Assembly (NCBI GenBank): GCA_017652265.1
Contig: JAGCBH010000006.1
Span: 1 to 64,000 of the forward strand
Length of the DNA: 64,000 bases
Origin: a bacterium
Lineage (GTDB): Bacteria; Cyanobacteriota; Vampirovibrionia; Gastranaerophilales; Gastranaerophilaceae
Direction: 5' to 3'
Made by a program: the position numbers and the translations under genes. The notes below the pieces were generated by a model that saw only the letters and a list, made by a program, of their open reading frames with translations, did not search any database and was not told the DNA's origin. This document shows, in pieces, positions 41,759-51,668 of the stretch (positions are counted from its first letter, which is position 1; each line of letters opens with the position of its first letter).

Positions 41759-44700
41759 ATGTTACAGGAAGCGACTCGCGCCATAAATTCGGCGTTCAAT
41801 AACAGTTTTATAAAAAAATTAAGTCAATATTTACACGACTGCGTAAGGGAAGAGGTTAAAAGTTCAACTTTCCGTAACTTAAAAGGAGATAAGGAAAATA
41901 AATGGCTGTTTTTAGATGGCGAAGAACAGCTTTTTACCAATTTTCAGGAATATATCTCTCTTGACGGTTCAAATCCTAAATTAACAGAATTAATGCTACA
42001 GTCAGAACTGGGAACACGCGACAAATACCTTATTTACGGATATTTATTCATTGTCGGAAGAAACGGCAAAAGCAAAAAATATAACGAATTCCTGACACCT
42101 TTACTTTATATGCCGTGCCGTCTTGAAAGAAACGGTGTCAACATAAACTGCTTCCCGCTTGACGAAGTTTTGTCACTCAATACAGGCGCCCTTGCCGCTT
42201 TAATGCGCAAAACGGATGACGATGAAGTAGATATTATGCTTGAAGGAATTTTGAATGTTGTGCCTGATTTACCGATTACAAAAGAAAAACTGGACATTTT
42301 TCTGACAACATTGAAGTCTTTAATTCCTGAAATAGAAATCACTTCAAATCAGGAAGATTATATTGAAGAAGATAACATAACAAAAGCAGCAAAAGAGTTT
42401 TATACGGAAGAAAACAAAACAATAAATGCTGAAAATGTTGAAGAAATAATTGATGAGGAAGAACAAAACCAAAAAGCCTCAGTCAAAATGGAAAAATTGT
42501 ATTTAACATACCAAAGCGCAATTATTTTGACAAAAAGACCGGCTGTAACAGCGGGCGTTCTTCACGAATTAACTCAAATTGCCGAAAAGCCAAGCGGTGT
42601 TTACAGAGAAACCGCGCTGAGCATAATTAATTCCGAATACGTTCAGGCAAAAGAAAAATCTGTTCCGGTTCAGGATTTGAAAAATATAACCGATTTTTAC
42701 CCGATAACCCCGTTATCATTAAGCGACTCACAGGCAAACGTTATTAAAAACATTGAAAATAGCCGTCTTGTCGCAGTTCAGGGGCCTCCTGGAACAGGTA
42801 AATCTCAGACAATAGTAAACCTTGTTGCACATTTGGTCGCAAACGGAAAAACCGTTCTTGTGGCTTCACGTATGGACAAAGCGGTTGATGTCGTTGCTGA
42901 CAGGCTTAATGAACTTGGTGCAAATTATATGGCGCTCAGAGCCGGCAGGCTTAATTATCAAAGAATGTTGAGTGACGAATTAAATAATCTGCTTGCTGAC
43001 GACAGCGTTCTTAATGAGGATATTGAGGACAGCCTTTTTGCAACGGTTGATGATATGAAAGATCATCTTGATTATATAAAAGAGCTTGAGGATAAATGCG
43101 AAAAAATCATAAAACTGGAAAAAGACTGGCACGACAAAAGCCTTGTAGTTGACGAACAGGAAAATATAGTCGGCGATATGCAGTTTATAAAATCATCACT
43201 TAAAAAACTTGATATTGATACCCTGAAACTTATTTCAAAAACATTAGAAAAAAATCTTGAAAAAATGGGCTTTTTCTCTAAAATCCTTAATTTCTTCAGC
43301 AAATATAAATTAAAGAAAACCCTGAATTTGAAAGATTTTGATGTCAATATGGAAAATCTGAACAGGCTAAATGAAGAATTGGATTTTGAGACTTTGCTCT
43401 ATGATCTCAGAAAAGTAGAGAACGAAATTCAAAAAACAGGTAATCTGCATGCGTTAACAGAGCATATCAATAAGAAAAAAGAAGAGCAAAAGACTCTTGC
43501 CGTAAATATTTTGCGTAACAGACGCAGAGAATCTTTAAAATCATTGTTGAATGACGAAAACAAAAAGCGCAGATTAAAAATCCACGCCAAAGCATTGAGA
43601 GCAAACAGAAAACGTATTCAAGATGTAATTTTGGAAGAAGAAGATTTTACGCCGTTATTAGACGCATTTCCTTGCTGGTGCGTAACAACTTTTGCAATAT
43701 CGGATTCCTTACCTATGAAACCGGGCCTCTTTGATGTCGCCATAGTTGATGAAGCATCACAATGCGATATTGCAAGCTGTTTCCCGATTTTATTCCGAGC
43801 AAAAAGTGCAGTAATTGTCGGCGATGACAGACAGTTACCGCATTTATCATTCCTGGAAAAAGCGAAAGAGCAGTCTTTCCTGAGTCAGTACGGAATTCCT
43901 GAAAAATATCAGTTAATCTGGCGATTCAGAACAAACTCTATGTTTGATTTGGCCGATTACTACTCAATGAATTCTGTTATGCTGGATGAACATTTCCGCT
44001 CATTACCGCCTATTATAAATTTCTCTAATCACGAATTTTATAATGACAGAATAAGAATTATGCGCAAAGATTTCGCAACGGAACCTGTTTTGGAACTGGT
44101 AGAAGTACCTGACGGTTACGTTGATTCCGATGCAACACGTAACTTGCCGGAAGTTGAAGCCGTTGTTAAAAAACTCTATGACATAGTTGTTGAAGATGAA
44201 CGCAAAAATCCTGATAATCCTGTATCAATAGGCTTAATTTCGCCATTCAGAGCTCAGGTGGAACAATTAAAAATTTCTGTTTCAAAAGTCCTATCCGATG
44301 CAATGATAAGAAAGCATCAGATAGAAATAGGCACCGCTCACACCTTCCAGGGAGATGAAAGGGATATAATGCTTATTTCATGGGCATTTGCAAATAACAG
44401 TTTCCCTCAGAGTCTTATTTTCTTACAAAAGCCAAACCTGTTTAATGTTGCAATAACAAGAGGGCGAAATAAGGTCATAAACTTTATTTCCAAAGATTCT
44501 ACGGCTCTGCCTGAAGGATTATTCAGAAATTATATTTCCTATATTAAACAGTATCAGGATAGGTACAAACTCATGCACTCTGAAGATTTTGACGAAAACA
44601 TTTATAAAAATTCACTTGAAAAAGAAATCGCAGAGGAAATTCGCAAGCTTGATCATAAAGTCATCGCAGGAAGCGAAATTGCAGGTCTGAGCGCCGATTT

Positions 44701-44884
44701 ATTCATAGATAATAAACTTATCGTAGAAGTTGACGGTGTTGAAGATAATCAAAAATCCAAAATTTCCAATATGAAAAAACAGGCAATTATGGAACGTTCG
44801 GGCTTCCCTGTAAAACACATCACCTATCGTGAATGGCATTATTCAAAAGATGCATGCCTCACCAGAATTTTAAAAGACCTTTAA
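41759..44884 (+). CDS. Superfamily 1 helicase fused to a C-terminal REase-fold domain
   Basis: 1041 residues from the ATG at 41759. Residues about 1-325 are an N-terminal region without clear motifs. The UPF1/DNA2-like core begins PITPLSLSDSQANVIKNIEN; Walker A GPPGTGKS at 342-349; a long coiled-coil insert (about 430-620); motif II DVAIVDEASQCD; VGDDRQLPHLSF; LISPFRAQVEQ; GTAHTFQGDERDIM; NVAITRGRNKV. The last 90 residues (ADLFIDNKLIVEVDGVED then KKQAIMERSGFPVKHITYRE) match the Vsr/DUF559-like (MTES_1575 type) endonuclease domain. Such proteins are common in accessory and defence contexts, but also occur alone. Confidence 0.88.
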   Translation: MLQEATRAINSAFNNSFIKKLSQYLHDCVREEVKSSTFRNLKGDKENKWLFLDGEEQLFTNFQEYISLDGSNPKLTELMLQSELGTRDKYLIYGYLFIVGRNGKSKKYNEFLTPLLYMPCRLERNGVNINCFPLDEVLSLNTGALAALMRKTDDDEVDIMLEGILNVVPDLPITKEKLDIFLTTLKSLIPEIEITSNQEDYIEEDNITKAAKEFYTEENKTINAENVEEIIDEEEQNQKASVKMEKLYLTYQSAIILTKRPAVTAGVLHELTQIAEKPSGVYRETALSIINSEYVQAKEKSVPVQDLKNITDFYPITPLSLSDSQANVIKNIENSRLVAVQGPPGTGKSQTIVNLVAHLVANGKTVLVASRMDKAVDVVADRLNELGANYMALRAGRLNYQRMLSDELNNLLADDSVLNEDIEDSLFATVDDMKDHLDYIKELEDKCEKIIKLEKDWHDKSLVVDEQENIVGDMQFIKSSLKKLDIDTLKLISKTLEKNLEKMGFFSKILNFFSKYKLKKTLNLKDFDVNMENLNRLNEELDFETLLYDLRKVENEIQKTGNLHALTEHINKKKEEQKTLAVNILRNRRRESLKSLLNDENKKRRLKIHAKALRANRKRIQDVILEEEDFTPLLDAFPCWCVTTFAISDSLPMKPGLFDVAIVDEASQCDIASCFPILFRAKSAVIVGDDRQLPHLSFLEKAKEQSFLSQYGIPEKYQLIWRFRTNSMFDLADYYSMNSVMLDEHFRSLPPIINFSNHEFYNDRIRIMRKDFATEPVLELVEVPDGYVDSDATRNLPEVEAVVKKLYDIVVEDERKNPDNPVSIGLISPFRAQVEQLKISVSKVLSDAMIRKHQIEIGTAHTFQGDERDIMLISWAFANNSFPQSLIFLQKPNLFNVAITRGRNKVINFISKDSTALPEGLFRNYISYIKQYQDRYKLMHSEDFDENIYKNSLEKEIAEEIRKLDHKVIAGSEIAGLSADLFIDNKLIVEVDGVEDNQKSKISNMKKQAIMERSGFPVKHITYREWHYSKDACLTRILKDL

Positions 44885-45196
44885 AAATCGCATGCCTGTA
44901 CAGGCGCAATTGTCTGTTTTACAATTTTAAGTAATGTTAATTTTTTTAAAGTTTGGGGTTGTTAGAGGTTTTGAAACATTTTATACTGATAATGTAGGAT
45001 ATTTTAACGCAATCGGGGTATATTGGAAGGTCTTATGTGTTTTCTGTAAAGTTAAAATAACTTACATCTATCTAGTGTATTGTTTTGCGGGCAAAATAAT
45101 AGTAAAATAAATTTTAAGTAATGTTAAAATATTACCAAAATTAGGCAATATTTAAGTTGGACTGTTTTTAAAAAATGAAAGTGCAGTAGGTGCGTT
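44885..45196 (+). other. Intergenic region with 17-bp direct repeat
   Basis: 312 nt without a gene. ATTTTAAGTAATGTTAA occurs at 44924-44940 and again at 45111-45127. A small palindrome GCCTGTACAGGC is at 44893-44904. The region probably holds the promoter of the GGDEF/HD-GYP gene; the repeats could be regulator sites. Confidence 0.5.
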
Positions 45197-47107
45197 TTGA
45201 CAAAGGAAAAGGTCGAAAAAATTAAAGAAAAGGTTTCTTTTAAGAGTGTTTCTTCAAATCCGATAAAGGAGGTAAAACACTCTCCTAAACTTGCTTTGCC
45301 TGAAAACACGATTCCTGTAAATTCTGAAAACGAAGTTGATTCGGAAATTATTTCAACCCTTAATAACTTCAGCATGTTCAAAACGCCAAACAGACTGTAT
45401 GGCGGACGTGTCAGCAACCCTATTACCGTAAACAAAATAATCAACGGTAACGAAGTTGCTCAGGCAATTTGCTCCGCGCTGCAAAATAAAAATGAAATAA
45501 CGGAACTGTTTGCTTCCGTTACAAATGCTCTTTGCGAAAAATTGAATTGTGTATATGTAGGTTTCGGGCTTTACCACGAAACATCAAAATGTATTGATTT
45601 TAAACTCTTTTCCCAAAATGCCGGTTCTTATGCGTCAAAAATAACCCAATCCGAAACGGATAATCCTATTATGGAATGTTACACAACGCATAAAACTATT
45701 TTCTGTGAGGATAATAAGTTTTTAAATATACCTTATATTTCATCAATTGAAACTTTGGTTTTACCTTTGATGTCAATTGACAAATGTCTTGGCGTAATGG
45801 TTCTGAACCGTAATAATCTTCAGGAAAACAAAGAGCTCTTTGGTTTTATTGCAAATTACTGCGGACTTTTCATTCACAATTTTGCTTTGAGAGAAAGCGC
45901 TAATAAGTATGCAAATACCGATACTTTGACAGGACTTTATACACACAGAGGCATACAGGAAGTTCTTTCTGCAGAACTGAAAAAAGCAAAAGAAAACAAA
46001 ACAAAATTATCCGTCATAATGTTTGATATAAACAATATCTCCAAAATCAACAGAGAATTATCTCACGCAAAAGGGGATGAAGTTATCAAACTTTTGGCAG
46101 AAAAAATCAAACAAAATTCAAGAAGTACGGATATCGCAGGACGTTACGGCGGTGATGAAATTGCTCTCATACTGCCTGAAACAGATACCGACAATGCAAA
46201 ATACATTGCAGAATATATTACCTACTGTCTGTCTTGCTGCTTTGTAGATGATGTCGGCCCTGTTAAAGTTTCTGTCGGTATTTCAACATATCCTGACTGT
46301 TCTGAAAATCAGGAAAAATTACTGATTTTAGCGGAACAAGCTATGTATATCTCTCAAGCTAAAGGTTACAAAGAGGGTATGTCAGCCATCATAAGTTCGT
46401 CAGACTACGACTTCTGGGATGACGATGCTCTGAGTTCTTTTGCTACCGTACTTGCAAAACGCCATGCACAATTAGGAATAAATTATGAGGATGAATTAGT
46501 TCACAAATTCAACAGTGAACAATTAAAATCTACAAACAGTTTAATAGAGATGGTAACTTCACTGACCGGTGCAATAGATGCAAAAGATACCTATACAAAA
46601 GGTCACTCAACATCCGTTGCAAGGTACTCCGAAGCTCTTGCGAGAGCCGTCAACCTGCCTGAAGAAGAAGTACAAAGAATTACTCTTGGCGCTTTACTGC
46701 ACGATGTCGGAAAAATCGGTATTCCTGAAAACGTATTGAGAAAGACAGAAAAACTTTCTCCTGAAGAATGGGAAATAATGAAACAGCACCCTACAATAGG
46801 CGCTGATAAAGTGCTTGCTCCAAACCAAGGTTTAAGAGATTTAATACCTATGGTTAAATATCACCACGAAAAAATTGACGGAACAGGATATCCCATGGGC
46901 TTAAAAGGTGATGAGATACCTTTTGAGGCACGTATAATTTCCGTTGCAGATGCATTCCACGCTCTCATAAGTGACAGACCATACAGAAAAGGAATGTCAG
47001 CGGAAAAAGCCTGCGCAATTTTGAAAGAAGGTGCCGGTACTCACTGGGATAGCGACTTGGTAAGACAATTCATCGCCATTGCACCGTCTTTATCGACAAC
47101 GGTATAA
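45197..47107 (+). CDS. GAF-GGDEF-HD-GYP cyclic di-GMP signalling protein
   Basis: 636 residues from a TTG start with AGGTG 6-8 nt upstream; no ATG is suitably placed. Residues about 85-230 form a GAF-like sensor (CVYVGFGLYHE; LVLPLMSIDKCLGVMVLNR). The GGDEF domain (about 240-395) has NTDTLTGLYTHRG and GRYGGDEIALIL, i.e. GGDEI in place of GGDEF. The HD-GYP domain (about 455-636) has GHSTSVARYSEAL, LLHDVGKIGIP and HHEKIDGTGYP, so phosphodiesterase activity is likely. No membrane segments. It may both make and break c-di-GMP, or use the GGDEF part for GTP sensing. Confidence 0.93.
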   Translation: MTKEKVEKIKEKVSFKSVSSNPIKEVKHSPKLALPENTIPVNSENEVDSEIISTLNNFSMFKTPNRLYGGRVSNPITVNKIINGNEVAQAICSALQNKNEITELFASVTNALCEKLNCVYVGFGLYHETSKCIDFKLFSQNAGSYASKITQSETDNPIMECYTTHKTIFCEDNKFLNIPYISSIETLVLPLMSIDKCLGVMVLNRNNLQENKELFGFIANYCGLFIHNFALRESANKYANTDTLTGLYTHRGIQEVLSAELKKAKENKTKLSVIMFDINNISKINRELSHAKGDEVIKLLAEKIKQNSRSTDIAGRYGGDEIALILPETDTDNAKYIAEYITYCLSCCFVDDVGPVKVSVGISTYPDCSENQEKLLILAEQAMYISQAKGYKEGMSAIISSSDYDFWDDDALSSFATVLAKRHAQLGINYEDELVHKFNSEQLKSTNSLIEMVTSLTGAIDAKDTYTKGHSTSVARYSEALARAVNLPEEEVQRITLGALLHDVGKIGIPENVLRKTEKLSPEEWEIMKQHPTIGADKVLAPNQGLRDLIPMVKYHHEKIDGTGYPMGLKGDEIPFEARIISVADAFHALISDRPYRKGMSAEKACAILKEGAGTHWDSDLVRQFIAIAPSLSTTV

Positions 47108-47109
47108 AT

Positions 47110-48540
47110 TTATTCGCTGAAATTGACAATGTCATCTTCATCGGGATTAATATTTTTCCCGATAGCACGCTCTACTTCGGCTCTGGCGGCATTATATTGA
47201 TACAGTGCATCATAGTAGTTTAACTGCGCCGTTTGATAAAGGTTTTGAGCATCTTTTAATTCTATCGGACTTGCCTCACCGACTTTATATCTGCCGTAGG
47301 AAAGTTCGTAGTTTTCTTTTGTCTGTTTAACCTGCAAAAGCGCAACCGGAACGGAATTTTTCTTTTCTTCCAGTCTTAAATATGCATTTTGAATTTCAAG
47401 ATAAATATCGTTTTGCAGTTTTTTTGCAAATGCAAGCTGCTTATCATATAAATAACGAGCTTCCTTTATTTCGTTTTTAATGAGCATACCGTTTATAGTC
47501 GGGAATGTCAGATACGCTCCGTAATTATAACCATCGTTGGAATTTGGATGCCGACCGCCACGGACATACTGACCTTCAATCGTAATTGACGGGAAAAATG
47601 ATTTCTTCATGAGTTTCAGGTTCTGTTTCGCTGTTTCTACCTGAATTTCAGCCTGTTTAAGTTCCGGTCTCGCACCACGCGCAATATCTATTAAGTCTTC
47701 AAAATTCAAATCAAATTTCGGAAACATTAAATTGTCTTTAGGCTCATAACTATCCATATAAGGAATACCCATAACATTATTCAGCCTTGCAACCGCAAGT
47801 TTTACGGAGTTTTGAGCACTTATTAATTTAAGTTTTGCATCCGAAAGATTTGCCTCCGCTATCGTTACATCAACTTTTGGGTTTAAACCGATTTCATAAA
47901 AAGCACGTGCCTGATTATAGAATAATTCGAATTTTTTAACGGTATCAAGAGCAACAGCACGCTGCTGATAAGAATATAAAAGATTGTAGTAAGCATCTTT
48001 CGTCTGATAAATTACATCATTAATCACCGATGCAAGAGTTTGTTTTGAATTTTCATAGTTTAATCTTGCAATAGTGGCCTGATTTTGTGTAACTCCAAAA
48101 TCATAAAGCATCTGCTGAAGCGTAATTTGGCCTAAAGCCCAATAGTTATATGTTAAATTTGTACCTAAAGCATCCGATAATTGAAGCTGTTTTATTTTGG
48201 TATAACCTGACTGCCAACTGAATTGAGGAAAATAATTTGACCACGCCTGACGAATTCTGGTATCCGATGCCAAAGTATCATGGAACGCAATATTTATCTC
48301 AGGATTGTTACCCAACGCCAGTTCAATACAATTTGCAAGAGTTAAATTTATATTTTTTTCAATGCCGGTTTCCAAAATCATTGTGCCGTCATCATTTGTT
48401 TCAACATAGTCGTACGGCAAAATATCCTCGGCGGCAGGATATTCGGTTTCATCAATTTCGTTATTCCACGGAACTTCAGAAGCATGTACCGTTAATGCCA
48501 TAAGTACAACTATTAATATAAGACTCAGTTCTTTTTTCAT
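47110..48540 (-). CDS. tolC: TolC-family outer membrane efflux protein
   Basis: 476 residues from the ATG at 48540, which overlaps the stop of the RND gene as ATGA. Signal peptide MKKELSLILIVVLMALTVHA. Two OEP repeats: LTLANCIELALGNNPEINIA with RQAWSNYFPQFSWQSGYTKI, and LIDIARGARPELKQAEIQVE with KKSFFPSITIEGQYVRGGRH. YKVGEASPIELKDAQNLYQT closes the helical barrel. Last gene of the efflux operon and its outer membrane channel. Confidence 0.94.
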   Translation of the reverse strand: MKKELSLILIVVLMALTVHASEVPWNNEIDETEYPAAEDILPYDYVETNDDGTMILETGIEKNINLTLANCIELALGNNPEINIAFHDTLASDTRIRQAWSNYFPQFSWQSGYTKIKQLQLSDALGTNLTYNYWALGQITLQQMLYDFGVTQNQATIARLNYENSKQTLASVINDVIYQTKDAYYNLLYSYQQRAVALDTVKKFELFYNQARAFYEIGLNPKVDVTIAEANLSDAKLKLISAQNSVKLAVARLNNVMGIPYMDSYEPKDNLMFPKFDLNFEDLIDIARGARPELKQAEIQVETAKQNLKLMKKSFFPSITIEGQYVRGGRHPNSNDGYNYGAYLTFPTINGMLIKNEIKEARYLYDKQLAFAKKLQNDIYLEIQNAYLRLEEKKNSVPVALLQVKQTKENYELSYGRYKVGEASPIELKDAQNLYQTAQLNYYDALYQYNAARAEVERAIGKNINPDEDDIVNFSE

Positions 48541-51500
48541 TTTGCGGCACATCCCTTTATTTTTTCTTTCATTTTGATTTTAAATTCTTCAATTATGACA
48601 TAAAAAGCAGGTACCAAAAACGTTCCTATAAACGCAACAGCTAACATACCGCCAAATACAGTCATACCAACCGAATGTCTGCTTGTCGCGCCTGCACCTC
48701 TTGCAAATACCAGCGGTAAAAGCCCTAATAAGAAAGCAATATTTGTCATCATGACGGCTCTGAAACGCAGAAATGCTGCTTTCAATGCTGCTTCTCTAAC
48801 AGGCATACCATCTTTTTCATGGGCATCTTTTGCAAACTCAATAATCAAGATAGCCTGTTTTGTACTTAAACCGATTAACATTACAAGACCTATTTGGGCG
48901 TAAATATCAAGCGCACCGCCAAAAATCGACTGTATTGAAAGTAATGCCAGTGCGCCTACCATTGCAACAGGCGATATCAATAGTACGGCAACCGGCAGCA
49001 TCCAGCTTTCATACAAACCTACAAGGAACAAATAAACAAACAACAGTGACATCGCAAGTATCCCGCCGATTTGTCCGCTCGATTTTTTCTCCTGCAAAGA
49101 CGTTCCTGACCAAGCATAACCTATATCCTCAGGCAAAATTTTATTGGCAAGCTGCTCAAATTTTTCCATCGCAGCCCCGGAACTCTTACCGCCCTTAAGA
49201 CTTGCATTAACCGTTACGGCAGAATACATGTTAAACCTTGAAATACTATAAGGACCGGTTACACTTTCAGATTTTATAACCGAATTTAACGGTAACATTT
49301 TTCCTTTGTTATTTCTTATGAAGACTTTGTTTATATCAGATGGATTTTCTCTAAATTCTGAATCAGCTTGCAAATAAACCCTATATACTCGGCCAAATTT
49401 ATTAAAGTCATTTATGTAATAATTACCAAAATATCCTGATAATGCAGCATAAACAGAAGATATTGAAACACCTTGTGAAAGCGCTTTATCCTCATCAACA
49501 ATCATCATCATTTGCGGCAAATTTGCAGTAAATGATGTGTATACCGTAGAATATTCCGGTTCTTTTGATGCCGCAGCTATGAATTTCATTGTCTCATCAT
49601 ACAGTTCCTGCGGAGTCCTTTCTCCTTTATCAAGTATTTGAAATTCTAACCCGCCAAAGAAACTTAAGCCAGAAATTGCAGGAGGCGGAAAAGATGCAAT
49701 TATTGCAGACGGATAGTTAGCGAACATCGCATTTATTTTGCCGAGAATACTATTCATTGAAAGTTCTTTTTTCTTTCTGTACTTGAAATCTTTGAGCTCG
49801 GTTATGATGAATGCCGTATTTTCACCATTCATACCAACAAGAACAATTGTGCTATCGACTCCATCAATTTCTCTTATTTTCTTATCAATTAAATCTGCAA
49901 CTTCATCTGTTCTGGAAGCAGAAGAACCTTCAGGAAGCTGTATTTGAGTAAATATTGTTCCTTTATCTTCCGTAGGAATAAAACCGGTCGGTAATATTGA
50001 AAATAAAATAAAAATCAAAACCAAAATAGTACCGTATACCGTAAAAGTCAGTTTGGCAGAAGATAAAAATTTCTTAGTAATATTTAGATATTTTTCCCTG
50101 ACTTTATCAAACCAGATATTAAATTTATCAATAAATACAAAATCAGCTTTTTCCGTATTACTATCCAGTATCATTGCACACATAGCAGGTGCGAGGGTTA
50201 ATGCCGCAATAGTAGATAAACCAACTGAACTTGCAATACATAAAGCAAACTGCCTAAACATTTGTCCAGTAATACCGGTCATAAACGAAACAGGGACAAA
50301 TACCGCCATCAAAACAAGTGACGTTGCAACAACGGCGCCAAAAACTTCCTGCATGGTAATTTCTGTCGCTTCTTTTGGCGATTTTCCATCCTGAATATGC
50401 CGTTGAGTATTTTCAAGAACAACTATAGCATCATCAACAACAAGTCCTACAGCCAACACAAGTCCGAAAAGTATGAGCATATTTATCGAAAATCCAAACA
50501 TACTCATAAAAATAAATACACCTATCAAAGATACCGGAATTGCACAAAATGGTATTAATGCAGATCTTTTACTCTTTAAGAACAAATAAGTAACCAGACC
50601 AACGAGCAAAATTGCTAACCCAATTGCACTTATAACTTCATTAATAGATTCCTGTACAAACTCTGTATCATCATATTGAATATGGTATTCTATACCCTGC
50701 GGTAATGACTTACTTAATTCTGCCATTCTTTTCTTAATCTTTTTGGCAAGTTCAATAGCATTTGCCTCAGGCAATTTGTTAATTACAATAACGGCAGAAT
50801 TTAATCCGTTAATTCTCGAAAAATAAGAGTAACTTTCAGCACCCAGTTCAACACTGGCAACATCTCTTAAGCGCACATTTGAACCATCTGCTTTTGCTTT
50901 TATAATTATATCTTCAAATTCATCTGTTGTAGAAAGTCTGCCTTTTGTCCTGAGTGTGAGTTTTATAAGCTGAGGAGTCACCATTGGTTCATCACCCAAA
51001 TCACCTGCCGGAACTTGTGTATTTTGTTCTACAACAGCTTTTGTAATATCTTCTACCGTAACACCCAAATTAGCCATTTTGTTCGCATCAAGCCAAATTC
51101 TCATAGCATAATCAGCTGAACCAAATACATTAATTTGACCTACACCATAAATTCTTGCAAGTTCATCTTTCAAATAAATTGATGCATAGTTTGCTATATA
51201 AAGATTATCATAGGTGCCGGTAGGAGAGTTGACCGAAATCATCATAAAACCCGGCCCGCCGGTTGATTTTTTTACTGTTAAACCATATCTCTTAACATCT
51301 TCCGGTAACCTCGGTGTAACAAGTTGAAGCTGGTTTTGAACGTTTACGACAGCCATATCAGGATCAGAACCGACCTCAAAATATATATTAAGCTGATAAC
51401 TTCCGTTTTTGGAAGTCGAATTCATATAAATCATGCCCTCAACACCGTTTAATTGCGCTTCTATAGGAGCCGCAACGGTCGCCTCTACAACATCAGAACT

Positions 51501-51668
51501 TGCACCCGCATAATGTGCCGATACAACAACCTGAGGAGGTGTAATTGAAGGATATTCTTCCAAAGGAAGAAGATTTACTGCTAAAAAGCCCGCAAGCATT
51601 ATTACTAATGATATTACTATTGCTAATTTTGGTCTTCGGATAAATAGATTCCCTTGTTTTTCAGACAC
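48537..51668 (-). CDS. acrB: RND multidrug efflux transporter, HAE-1 (AcrB/MexB) family
   Basis: 1043 residues from a GTG start overlapping the adaptor stop (TAGTG), with GGGGAG as SD. Twelve transmembrane segments and two large periplasmic loops: FIRRPKLAIVISLVIMLAGF, TPPQVVVSAHYAGASSDVVE, NMLILFGLVLAVGLVVDDAI with VVLENTQRHI (proton-relay acidic residues, motif of TM4), and GLVMLIGLSTKQAILIIEFA (TM10 region). It exports hydrophobic compounds by proton exchange in a trimer with AcrA and TolC partners. Normal length. Confidence 0.97.
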   Translation of the reverse strand: MSEKQGNLFIRRPKLAIVISLVIMLAGFLAVNLLPLEEYPSITPPQVVVSAHYAGASSDVVEATVAAPIEAQLNGVEGMIYMNSTSKNGSYQLNIYFEVGSDPDMAVVNVQNQLQLVTPRLPEDVKRYGLTVKKSTGGPGFMMISVNSPTGTYDNLYIANYASIYLKDELARIYGVGQINVFGSADYAMRIWLDANKMANLGVTVEDITKAVVEQNTQVPAGDLGDEPMVTPQLIKLTLRTKGRLSTTDEFEDIIIKAKADGSNVRLRDVASVELGAESYSYFSRINGLNSAVIVINKLPEANAIELAKKIKKRMAELSKSLPQGIEYHIQYDDTEFVQESINEVISAIGLAILLVGLVTYLFLKSKRSALIPFCAIPVSLIGVFIFMSMFGFSINMLILFGLVLAVGLVVDDAIVVLENTQRHIQDGKSPKEATEITMQEVFGAVVATSLVLMAVFVPVSFMTGITGQMFRQFALCIASSVGLSTIAALTLAPAMCAMILDSNTEKADFVFIDKFNIWFDKVREKYLNITKKFLSSAKLTFTVYGTILVLIFILFSILPTGFIPTEDKGTIFTQIQLPEGSSASRTDEVADLIDKKIREIDGVDSTIVLVGMNGENTAFIITELKDFKYRKKKELSMNSILGKINAMFANYPSAIIASFPPPAISGLSFFGGLEFQILDKGERTPQELYDETMKFIAAASKEPEYSTVYTSFTANLPQMMMIVDEDKALSQGVSISSVYAALSGYFGNYYINDFNKFGRVYRVYLQADSEFRENPSDINKVFIRNNKGKMLPLNSVIKSESVTGPYSISRFNMYSAVTVNASLKGGKSSGAAMEKFEQLANKILPEDIGYAWSGTSLQEKKSSGQIGGILAMSLLFVYLFLVGLYESWMLPVAVLLISPVAMVGALALLSIQSIFGGALDIYAQIGLVMLIGLSTKQAILIIEFAKDAHEKDGMPVREAALKAAFLRFRAVMMTNIAFLLGLLPLVFARGAGATSRHSVGMTVFGGMLAVAFIGTFLVPAFYVIIEEFKIKMKEKIKGCAAK

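Noticed and set aside
44893-44904. GCCTGTACAGGC palindrome as an SOS (LexA) box
   Set aside because: Does not match known LexA spacing and lies downstream of the helicase gene, not before it.
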